Source: Eopsaltria australis
Taxonomy: Eukaryota > Chordata > Aves > Passeriformes > Petroicidae
Reading direction: 5' to 3'
Length of the DNA stretch: 64,000 bases
NCBI GenBank assembly: GCA_034509425.1
Contig: JAVTVJ010000041.1
Coordinates: forward strand, 953,001 to 1,017,000
Shown here: piece after piece, positions 35,225 through 47,200 of the stretch
Position numbering within the stretch: position 1 is the first letter of the stretch
How the letters are laid out: every line of letters begins with the position of its first letter
Notes under the pieces: model-generated
The model's database searches: none
Seen by the model: only the letters and a program-made list of their open reading frames with translations
What the model was told of the DNA's origin: nothing
Position numbers and translations under genes: made by a program

Positions 35225-38200
35225 CTGAAAGTTTACAACAGATAGCAGGTCACTGACCACAGAATGCTCACGTGAAGACATGCATATACAGCAGAGCACA
35301 CCTCAAGTCATTTGATATTTGTGCAGATAGCCCTGTGTGAGCTGTTTGTTCTGCAACAGTCCCAGAAAATCCTGTGTTTCAGTTGGTTCCATTACAAAGC
35401 CTCTGTGTAATGTTACAGAAAAGGCTCAATAATTTTGAAATTGAAATTTCTTCAGCAGTTTCCTTTAAAATAGGAATGACTTCCTGAATTAATCCTACTC
35501 TTTCAGTTAAAATGTTACTAGATGAAAACTTTCATAAATGATAGATGGAGTAAATTTGTTGTGTGAACTACATTTCGTGAGAGCAAATTGTTCCTGCCCT
35601 ACCCTAACTCCAGGTACACTTTTGCTGTGCATGTACTACATGGGGGAGGTCTGGGTCTGACTGAGACTCCACTGACCAGACTCCCTCATCCAGCAAAAAT
35701 AGCCACTACTTTTGGCTGGATGAGGGGAGCTGAACTCACGCTGTTGACTTCCAAAGCACGACAGCTGGCCAAACTAAGCAAAAGGAGTGCACAGCCAAAA
35801 GCCCAGAGAAGAAGGAAGCACGATGTTCTCATTTTAGCAAGCGAGGAATTTTAACTCCTCTCTTGAAACTTCATGCTAAATGGAAGAACTAAAATTGAAT
35901 GGATTACCAAGCTTTAAAATTTGGCAGTGCTGTAAGACGGATTGTAAAGTAACCATGTAGCTGAACCAAAGTTCCATACACACAAAAGATTCATTTTGGA
36001 TTGAGACCAAAGGCAGCAACTTTCCATTTGAAACAATTTAAAAAGGAGAGAAGAACCGAAAATTGGAACCACACTACTGCAAGTTCTACTACAAGCCAGT
36101 CTAAGGGTTTGTATATGTGGTTCTGTTCCAGCTGAACAGCTGCTACAAGATGTTTTTGTGTACTCACTCACCCTCTGTCAAATCTACCCAGCTGTCCTCT
36201 GTCTCAGGTAGAGGAACGGAGATTCCCATTGCTTTCCGGATTCCATAGGTACTGACAATATCACCTGGAGTCACTTGCTGGGCAAGTTCTTTCAGGTTAT
36301 TGGTTACTCTCTCCGCTAGAAAAGATAAGAGGATGTGTTTATATGCTATATATAGATACAAAATTGCTGAATCACTCTGCACACAGTTTAATTATTTAAG
36401 TACAAAGGGAGTTATGTCAAATAATGTTTCTGCACCAGAAGAACTGTGTTGTGCTGCATGCAGCCATGCAAGACGTCCTGGGAACCAAGAGATGGTTTAA
36501 GAACAGGAGGAATGAAACAGCTGCTGCCCAAGGCTTGCTGCCATCAGGAAACATCAGAATTTAGAGTAAGGTAATGAAACTTGGGCCACACTCACAGCAG
36601 CTGGGAGAGAGCTGGTGGCACCCACACAGCACTGGTGTTAGTAATAGCTGGATTTTGGAATTCAGCACAGATCTTTAGATATACAGAGAGACTGTTCTTG
36701 TTGCTACAAACGTGGTTTTCCCTCAGGAGGGAAGCTGTAAGTAGTGAAACCTAAAAAAGACAGTATTTGATCTGGTTTAGACTTGGTGTGATACCAGCTT
36801 GGTCATATTTCTTCAATACTGGGGAATTTATCTAATCACATCAATGTGGTTTAGTTCAAACCATGAATAATGTTGCACAAGTCAGTTTTACTTGCCAAAC
36901 AGGCACTCTGCACACAGTCTCATCTTAGAGGGTTGCCATTAACACAAGCTGTGTAATTAATCTATGAGACAAGCAGGTTTGCTCAAAAACTAATGAACAT
37001 ATGACTGGTGTTAATTAGTGTAATACAGTAGACTGATAACCAGACCCACTCTAGACCAAAGCAGGCCTTAAAATAAGAGCTTGGTAATACTTAGGCAACC
37101 CCTGTTCAAAGACATTGCAAAAGTCACAGAGGTACAAGTGTTTGGCTATTGTCTGCCCCATGGCATAGAGAAGCTTCAATCAGTTTTCTCAGTCATTTAG
37201 GAATAAAGAGAAAATACTTGCAATTACTGTTCAAAATTTTCATCTGGCTTTACATCCAAAAAAATTTAAATTAATCCTTTAGGCCTAACAGAGCACATGA
37301 TCTACATTATAGCCCTTGAGATTTTTTCTTTTTTGGAGTTGATAGCAGCTGGGACTTGATCAATTCTGCAAGAATGATTGGAAAAAGTGTATTTACCCAA
37401 GTGCATTTCTCTGTAAGATGGACCCAGAAGACAAATCATATTAGGGGGTGGTTTTGTACTCAGTCGCTCATTTTGAGCATCCTGGAGTTCTCTGAGCAGC
37501 TTTGTTGTTTCATCAAGTTTCCTCTGGAAGATTTCAGCCTCTGTTTAAAGAGAAAAAGAAAGTCCTGATGAGTAAGATCTAAGTAAGGTCTATTTACTTA
37601 CTTTATGATATAAAATATTGTAAGGGACTGAGAAACTGGAAGAGTTACAGACATATATCAGAAATATGACTACCAAGAAGACTCACCCTCAGAATCAAAC
37701 TCTTCTATAGGCAAGCCAAAGTTTGTAACAGCTTTTAGAGCCGTAAGTCTGTCGCTATTAGCAGCGTCCAACCTGGCAGCAATATCAATTTCCATAGTCT
37801 GAAAAAAAAAAAAATAAAACCGGTAAGTAATAATTTAGATAATACTTAGCTCAGCCTTGAAATATCAAAAATCAGAACACAAAGATAAGGCCAGTCTGCT
37901 CTACAAAAACAAGTGAACATACAGAGGGAAGGCTGAAAAGACACCTTGTGAAACTTAACTGTTCAACAGTTACTCTGTTTACTATTCTATTTCATACCCA
38001 ACTAGAAAATGGCATCTGCCAAAACCACTGGGGATATGCACAAACAATGTAGTAACTTAAGACTAGCATCCCAATTAAAGAACAGTTTAAAAACTCCTTC
38101 AGCTCACCTAAAGGAGATTTTATCAAAGATCTGAGAATCTGAGTATTCAAAAGGAATCTGGGCACTGGCTGCAGATGAAGAGATGCTCCAGGAGAGCAGC

Positions 38201-41200
38201 CCTGGCCCTAGAACTGCTCTCTAATTGAGCAAAGCCTGGGTGGAATGATTTGAGATCCATAATGTATTGCCTACAGGGGCACCAAGTGAGAACTTCTCAA
38301 AGACTGCTACATATCATGTGGCATGTTACATTTACGTCACAAATTCATCTTAACCAACCCAGATTAAGATAGAAACAAAGCTATAGCTCCCAACAATCAT
38401 AAACAAAAATACACAAGCATTTGCTTCCAGTTCTGTTGATATATACTTAAGATTTAAAGTTTTGAAGAACTTTACTCTCCTCATGCCTACAAAGGGACAC
38501 ATCATTTTCACAAGATTTACAGCCTGTCAAAGTCTCAATGTTGTTGTACAGGCCTGAAAGTTTTACACAATTTTATATCTGTTAGCTTGGACAGGTTGGT
38601 TGAAGAAGTTAATTAATACAGAAAAATTTTACCTTTGCATCTTTCATTGCATCACTTCTTTCCTGCGGGCCTTCAGCTTCCTCCAATGGCTCAATAGAAA
38701 AAGGATTTTTAAAGAAGGCGTTAAAATTACTCTTTTAAATTCAAAGTAAAATCTTACAAGATGCAGTATTTTTAAAGGCAGGTAACTATGCAATGTGTCA
38801 TAATGTGCTTTCACTGTAAAGCAAGTTATACTGCAGCTATTTTTTAGGGTCTTTCTTGGGGTATTAATGACTCCTAAGACACATTTTTTCAGCTCAGGTT
38901 TTATTTCTCTTTGCAAAGTTCACAGCGATGTCACATCAGAGACTATTTACTGGGGTACAGGAAGAAGAGGAAGAGTGGTTCTTAGAGGCTGAAATGTTTT
39001 CTGTTGCTGTAATTAATTGTATTTCTCTTAATCCTGTCAAGAGTAAGCAGCCAAACCCTGTCAGTCAGTGCCACTACTGGGTACTAGAAAAGAGCTAAAT
39101 GTGAATGGAAAGGTGTGAACGGAAGCAAAAAGATGATCTTAGATCCATGACCTATTTCTAGGATTAATTTAGCTAATATCTGACCCTTTAGTAAAAGCCT
39201 ACAGTCTGTTTGTTTCAATAGTTTGCATTGATTTGAAACTCAAATCAAGACTTTTAGTTAACAGGAATGGTTCTGTGGAGATTCTCAAATAAACCTTGGC
39301 TTGTCAATTACATTAAGGTTCCCAAATGAGCCCCTTTGATTCCAGTTATGTTTAGCACAGACAGGACTGGAATCTCCTAAGAATTTGAAGAGCTGCTGTT
39401 TGGTATTCTTACATAGCACATATTTGAGTTTAAAAGCAGGGTTTCAAGTAAAGGCGAAAACTACATATTAATTGTCCTGAACTAAACAGTGGCAGCTAGG
39501 AATGTGATAAAATTTTAATGGAAAGAAATGGCCGTCAATGATCACCTCATTTTTAAACAGCTGCTTATTGGTCTTGCAACAAGAGTTAGGGATAATGGGA
39601 ATGGGATAATGGAGAAAGAATGGGTGATTATATCTCTATCTACAATATGTTAATATTCACATTTCACTAATTGACAATAGAATATTTCCTTTCCAAAAAA
39701 CGCTGCCACTGGAGACAAAGATCAGTCTTCACTTTTTCCAATTCTAGTTAAAAGGAAGCCCGTCGACAGGATCAACCAAGCTCTTGCTTTACAGCTTGTG
39801 TGATAAAACCAAAGACCAGAGAGTACACGAATCCACTCTTACCATTTCTAGTTCTCTGAGAGCTCTAGAATGTCCTCCTTTAGTTAGAACATCAAGCAAA
39901 CTATCAGCCATTAAGAGAGGATAATCCTGGGATTTCATAAAAAAATCTTGAATACTGAAAGAATAAAGACAATTAAGGTAACTACTTTCATATCAAACAT
40001 TTAACGTAAAAAAGTTACATAAGGTCAAACCAATATGTACAGCACAGAAAACATGAGAAGCAGCACAGGCTCTGATCTAAATGGCTTGCTTTAGTTCAAT
40101 CATCCATGCCTTCTGTAGCTGAGGAATTCAGAATGGAACACCAGAAAACTTGGAAAAGGGTAATGCCTCAGGCAGCTGCATCAACACAAAAGCAAACTTG
40201 CACAGGCTCTTCATGTTTACACTGTACCATCTCCTAAGAATTTATACCACTATGCCTGCTCCTTATGAAATTCTCACAGTACGAAAGAGCTTTGAAACTT
40301 ATAATCAAGAGTAATAAACCTCAATTCTAAAAAATAGAATGGATTATTTTTACAAAGCTGTATCTCATTCAAGGCAATAATTAATGTGAAAAAAAATCCA
40401 GTTTGTATCAACATTTGTACTACACAGTATTTTTCTGGCTTTGAACGTGAGTCCTTCAGTTATAAATACATCTAAGTTCAGACAGTGTATTCCTAGGAAT
40501 CAGCAGCATCAAAATTCTTCCATCTAGGCTGATTTCACTTTAGAGGCAGGTTCTTCTACTAAGTATTTGTTTCTTACACAAACAAATCCCTGTGAGCTAT
40601 AAAGAGAGCAGGGCCATCACTCCACAGCAAAGCCAACCCATCCTGCAGAGAGCTGCACATACTGCTTCTGTCCATGGGAGCTGTACTGTGCATCCTGGGT
40701 GCTGGATTACCTGGAAGATCCTTGGTTAGAGTCTTCCCCATATGTTGAGTAGATCAAGTCAGAATCTTCTTTGCTTATGTTGGCAAATGTTGAATCATAT
40801 GTTGGTGCATAGGAACTGAAGGGTCCGTAATTCAAGTATGTCACTAATGAATAACAACAGCATTAATTATTACCCGGCTTTGCATGCATCAGATAGAAAT
40901 GAGAAGGGGCTGGAAAACAATCCCCAAAAAGAAACTTCAAAGGAATGTATTTCTTAAGGTGGAAACAAGCCTTCACAGAACACCATCTGTTCACACTGTA
41001 ACAACTTTTAGTAAGATCTAAATCAAAGGCATTTGTATTTGCAAATATGTCATTAACACCACTGTGTGCCTTAGCACAACATGAAGAGTCTGATGCTGGA
41101 AACAGGTTCTCAGGCAACCCTCTGCTCTTTCAAAGCTACCAAAAAACCTCTCTCTATCTGGTAGTTTCTCATCTCAATGTAGATAAAGAGTAAGTATCTT

Positions 41201-44200
41201 GCCCCTTTTGTACGTATAAATTAAGCTGGACTCTGTGATGCACTGTTTAATTGTGTGATAGATAAAAAGTATCACGGAAGGGTTTGGTTTGGAAGGGACC
41301 TTAAGATCATCTAGTTCCGACACCTGTGCCATGGGCAGGGGCATGTAGTAATGTGCTTTATCTTTAGAAATCCTTAGTTCCAAATTTGTGTCCCAGTAAC
41401 AACATCAACACACTTTGTTTACGCAAGAAGAAGGACTTGTATTTTTAAAAAATTGGCACTTACCTGGAGTAACCTTGTTTCTTTTATCTTCTTTGAACCC
41501 TTGTAATGTATTAACTCCTGACTGAAGCCTTCCTGCTGTCATTCCCAGCTTTACAGGGCAGTAACCTGGTTCTGCAATAGGATATATCAAAATATAGAAA
41601 CAGAGAAGACATAGGAAGATGTCTAAACCCATTTAATACTCACAGCTAAAAACTCAGAATAAACAGGACATGGCTCTCAAAGTGTGCTTTCCTATCCAAA
41701 TGTTTCATACTAATGGTCTGGGACCCAGAGAGCTCCCAGTTCTGAAACATCTGTGATCTTCTGGGTCAGCAGACACTGCACTCTGTACATGGACCAGAAA
41801 TAAGAGGATCCCGGGAAATTCTCCAACAGCAAAAATTTTCTTTTGCAGCTTCTACAAACCAGAGGAGCAACAGCACTGAGGGCTCCCACCAGCTGCTCCT
41901 AACAACAGCCACATCTACATGATCCCTCAGGTGCCGTTTTTTCAATCCAGATCTTTATCAGACTGGAAAGAGGCATTCAATTCTTGGTCAGGATTTGCTC
42001 ATCTGCCCCTACAAAGAAGCAGCAAACCAAGGCAGGTGAAGTGGCTTGTTACCTGAACCATGCCAACTTACCTCCTGCAGCAAGGTCAACTGGATTAAGA
42101 AGGCCCAGAGTTGTTGTGCCATCTGGTTTTCTTCTTTCAAATTCACACTGAAATAAGATCAGACTGTTTTAATTTACATAGTATTTGACATTCCTGGTCT
42201 TTAAACTAATGAAAACATTTAATGAAACTGTCCTATCTGCAGGAATAAGAAAGGAAATCAGTCACTCTGAAGTGAGTGCTGCTCTAAATTTTTACTTTCA
42301 CTAGGTAAGTTTATTATTGGTATAGGCACAAGGAATTAAGATATTATGATAAATATTAATGTTTCTGCAGAGGCCAAGAGACAAAAAATGTAAGGAATTA
42401 AACAGGCACAGTATCACCAAATTGAGTTCCTTCTCCTGTAACATTAATAACCTCTGATCAGGTATGTGTCTGTTTCAGAACTATGAGATTTTTGCAGGTC
42501 AGATTTATTTTCTTGAGCTTTCTACTATTGATCCTTTTCTATTACTTTATTGAAAATTTAAGCTCAACCTGCTCTGCTGATGAAATTCAGCATGCATTCA
42601 AACAGCACTTTTATTTTAACCTTATGATGCTATATTGATGATCAATGGTGTAAAATGGTGTAAGCTGCAGTAAAAGCAGATGTGGAGTTTCAGCTGGTAT
42701 AAGAAGCCAAGGAAAGCTGGTTTATGGGAAAGTGAAAGGAGCTACCAAGTAGCCCAATACTCACCTGGCTGTTTGCAAGGCGTCTGGTTAACTTGCCCCC
42801 AGACTCCCTGACAATCCGATCAATCTGCTCTTGTTCCCTTTCCAAGCTATTGCTTCGTAATTTGTCTTCAAGCAGGTCTTTGTCCTTCCTGTGAATATAC
42901 CCACACAACTTAGGGACTAGCTGGAATACCAACTGGCTATATATAACACAACAGGATACTGTGACAACATTGTTTTAGCCAACTCTGCAACTGGGTCTGT
43001 AGACAAAACAACTAACAACAACAAAAAGTGCCACTGAATATGACTGTATTTGATACAGCTGGGGAAGGCACATGACAAAGGTTTACATCAGCAAATGCTA
43101 TGTTAGTAACAGTAAAGATCTCAGTGTAAAAGTCACCCACAAAACTAAGATACTTTTGATATATGAGATAATCTCAATTTTAGTATCCAGTATTTATCTA
43201 CCTAAATATTTACTGTCTTCATAGCTGGTATTTGTAGATATGAAAAGCTATTTCAGAAATTTCACTTTCTGCAGCTAGGCAGCTGCATGTTTCAAATACA
43301 ACTACTATGTAAACAAACAAAAAAAAGTAACCAAAACCATGTAGTTTTTTGTACCAAAATGTTTAAAAGCTCATGTCTGCAAGCTTTCTCCAAAAATATA
43401 TACAAGTTCTGTGAAATGGACACTAAAACAGAAAATAACTGAAGGAATGGAGTTGATGAGCAGTACAAGATACCTACATGCAAAAATGATTGCATCATAA
43501 ATGATTCTAAACTTATTTGGTTTCAGCAGAGGAGGATGCTTTTATGTAAGTGTTGAACCCTTGAGATTAAAATGTCTTAGTGTCTAAGCAGAACCAGAAA
43601 GAGAGAAACCCACATCCACTGGTCCCCAAGTAGAACCCTAAGTCATCTTGTTGCAGTAGCATTTAAAATGTGTATCCCATAACTACTCAGATAATACTTC
43701 ACTTTTTGTGCTCTTTGCTAGGTGATTTGAATGCTTTGGTGTCACCATCCATAGATTCTCCTCTGTCTTTCCCAGGACCATTTTCCTCTTCCCCAGTTTG
43801 CTGCAGTTCTGTCTTGTCCTTCTGCTTCCTCGTCTTCTGTAGGTCAGCCATGAATTCTATACTTTGTTTCAGGCTCTGAATTCTCTCCTAAATAACATTA
43901 AAATCCTTTTATTTGCTGCTTCAATTAATCTTTTTGTAACCTACCCATAGAGGCTCATTTAATTTCAGTTCTTTCTTTCTTACACTAGCAAATATAAACA
44001 GAGTTTAGAAAGCAAAATTCTGAATGCAACTATTTCTACAATGACTGATCTGGCAGCAGTACTAAAACAAAGTAATATTTATATTCTAATATATAAGCAT
44101 TTGACAAATAGCAAGCAAGGTTTTATTAATTTTCAAGGGATCCCTGTAAAAGTGAATAAAGAGGGATCAAAAAAAGAAGCAGTATACTTTTAAATATTTT

Positions 44201-47200
44201 GGTTGGTGTTTTTTGTTACCTGGCTAAGTATCTTCATCCCTGAGTGCAGCAGTTTTTTTGCAGCTTTGTAGTAAATTGTGTCTGGCTTGTTGTAAATCAT
44301 TGCATTATTACACATCAGTTTGAAGTTATCCTGTACAAACATTAATAATTTTGGAATGAAAGTTAATTTTACAGCATACTACACTGATACTCTTGTTGCA
44401 AATGTGGTGTCTTGAACTTCAGGGGAAAAAACTTAAAAGAATACTTTTAATGAATGAATTTAAGAAATCTATTAAAAATGTAAACAGGAATAAGTATGTA
44501 ACTTAGTTTTAAGGCTTGAATCTCTCAGTCTAACACACATCCTGAAAATATTCTTAAATGTTCAGTATTGTTTGCAGTCTTTAAAGTTTTAAGGGAAGTT
44601 CTCTTAGCTAAAAAGCAATCAGCAGTCATTAAAACAAAACCACTGTGATGCAACACAACAAAGACAATGAAAAGCTGCAGTTCAAAGTTCAATTATTACA
44701 AAGGACATCCCTAAGTTTTAGTTACCATGAAGCAATGTATGCATGTCTGAAATTCAAGTGAGCTAGAAACTGAACTTCCATACTCACTGCAGCCTCTACA
44801 GGTGGATATGTTTTATCATGTTCTCATCTATTTACAAAGTTAAAATTACAAATTAACCAGAAACAGCTGTTACAACAGGGAATATTTTTCTTAGGTTTTG
44901 GAGATCAAAAGAATGTGCAAGAAAATACAACCAATACTATTCACTAGCATCTGCCTAATTGTTAATTACACACAAATTACACCTCTCAGGTCCTCATCTA
45001 GCCCCATAAAGAACTAGAGAGTACTTCTGATGAAGAAAACAAAACAAAACTATGCCCTACATCTTTTAAAAGCTTTAGGAGGCTTTCAAAACAGGCTCTT
45101 GAATCCATTAGGCACACTACAGCACCAGGATAAGTAGTTGCTGCCAACAGAACTGATCTCACAGTGCCTTCACTTGTAGATCTACGTGACTAGATTAGCC
45201 TGGAAGAAGTAACAGACCTAAAACAACAGGCTGAACAACAAACTGACAGGTTCTGTGCAATCCTGCACAAAACCTGAAACCATCTGCACCTATTTGAGAT
45301 GCACATTTACAAGCCAGAAGTGTTTTCTCTTTTACTGTCAGAACTTACTTGCTCACAAAAATTCAAGAAGAAACATTTGAGGCAGAAGTACAGGTTCTTT
45401 TTGGCATCTTTACATTCTCATAAAATACTAGACTTCAAGTCAATTGAGCATAATACACTTTTGTAGTCAAAACAAAATTCAAAGCATTACCTTTAATTCT
45501 TCTATGGACTGGTACCCATTGTTCTTGATCTTCTCTTTCATGGTACTAAAATCCATTGGGTTTTTAATGATCATGGAATAGCCAGGGGCAATAAAGTCAG
45601 TCACAGGAAATGAAAAGAAAGAACTTGGATCCTTTCTGTTAAGAAATGAAAGACGGTTTTTTATGTTTCAACTTATAACAAAGAACATACTGAGTTTGGA
45701 ATTAAATAGAAAGGAAATGACTAAGCTGAAAGGGAATCAGAACTATAAAGAGAGAAATAGCTTGTGTCAGCATAATCTTTCCCTTTCATGGTTGAAAAGA
45801 TCTCATATGCAAACCCTTACACCAAAAAAGTGCTACAAATATATTTCAGAAGTTATTGCTATATTTTGATAACTACCTGTGTCCCTAAGAAGGAGAAAAA
45901 ATCCAAGCTTTTTTCTCAAGGTTTTGTATTTTAACAAAGGCATTGGATACTATATTAGAATGAATTAAAAAATAAAAGAAATATATATCATAAGAATATT
46001 GTTGTATCACAAGAATAATCTTGTAATCGATTACTCAGAAATTATCAGGAGGGAAGAGACAGGGTTCAAAATCAGAAGTGCTGCTTTTTGTATGCACAGA
46101 AAGTGAGCCAAAACTAACACAGGCATTTTTTTATTGTTTATGTTTTTTGAAACTGACACCACACCTAGGTCTTGAAAATTAAAGGATAAGAGAAAACTTG
46201 CAAACAAAGTTTCAAGCTCAATCCGGTGAGACACCTAAAGGGAAAGATCTTTCAACCACTCTTGTACAAGACACAGATACTTTTAAAGTCAAGAAAGATT
46301 ATCTTAAATAAGAGGCTACTTGAAAGAACTGCAGACTTGCAGACTGTAGACTTGATTGTTTTAAACAAAAGACATTGGGTTGGTAAGACAGTAAGAGAAC
46401 ATTGTTGAAGTTTTCAAGTGCATACTTCCTTTTCATAATAAATAGTGCTAAAATAAGAGAACTCAAGGTAAAAACTTCGGTAAGTTGATAATAAAATCTT
46501 GTGCCTTCCTTTCAAAAGGTTCCCCTGAAGAAAGCATCACATTACTGAAAAATTGTCCTGGTTTTGAAAGCTTTTTAAAACTACTACAAACTTGAAACTG
46601 GAGGTGCTCACAAAAAGCCTAAACTGAAGAGAAGTTCTAAGTACAACGTACTTAAACTAGCACTTAAATTCCTAAAATAGCCCTCTTAGCAATCTATTTA
46701 ACAATAATAGTTTCACTCAGCTTTGTATGTGCCCCTTCATTCACATAAGTGGATGCTATTTTCATTTCACAGCTCTGGAGCACAGACATTACCTCTGCAG
46801 CTGTCTCATGAGTTGATTCAGAGCTTCCTGAAGCGGTGTCTGTTCCACCTCTAGACCAAAAAGAAGAGGAGGAGAAAGGGTGTGAGGCAGAACTGACTGC
46901 ACAAGGTATTAAACTTCCAAGATAACAGAAATCAACTAAACAAAACTGGTGCACCCTGAGAATTCAGTCTAAAGAAAGAATACGACAGGCAAACCCCAAG
47001 ATACCTACAGGGGATCTACTTTTCTCATTGCCCTTACTTCACACTCTGCTTGACGCTGACAGAAGGGCCAGATAGCACTCTGCAAAGGAAGCTACAGCAA
47101 CCTAATTCCAAGCTTTTGTATGAGATGGAGAAAAACACTGAGATGGCAAGAAATGCCAAGCCACTTGGTACAGAAACAAAGAACAATAAAACACGAGTCA

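Noticed and set aside
35914..36171. A minus-strand 85-codon ORF immediately after BRD7 exon 16, considered as an alternative last exon.
   Set aside because: The exon at 35160-35224 joins in phase and matches the human C-terminus (EEPKKT).
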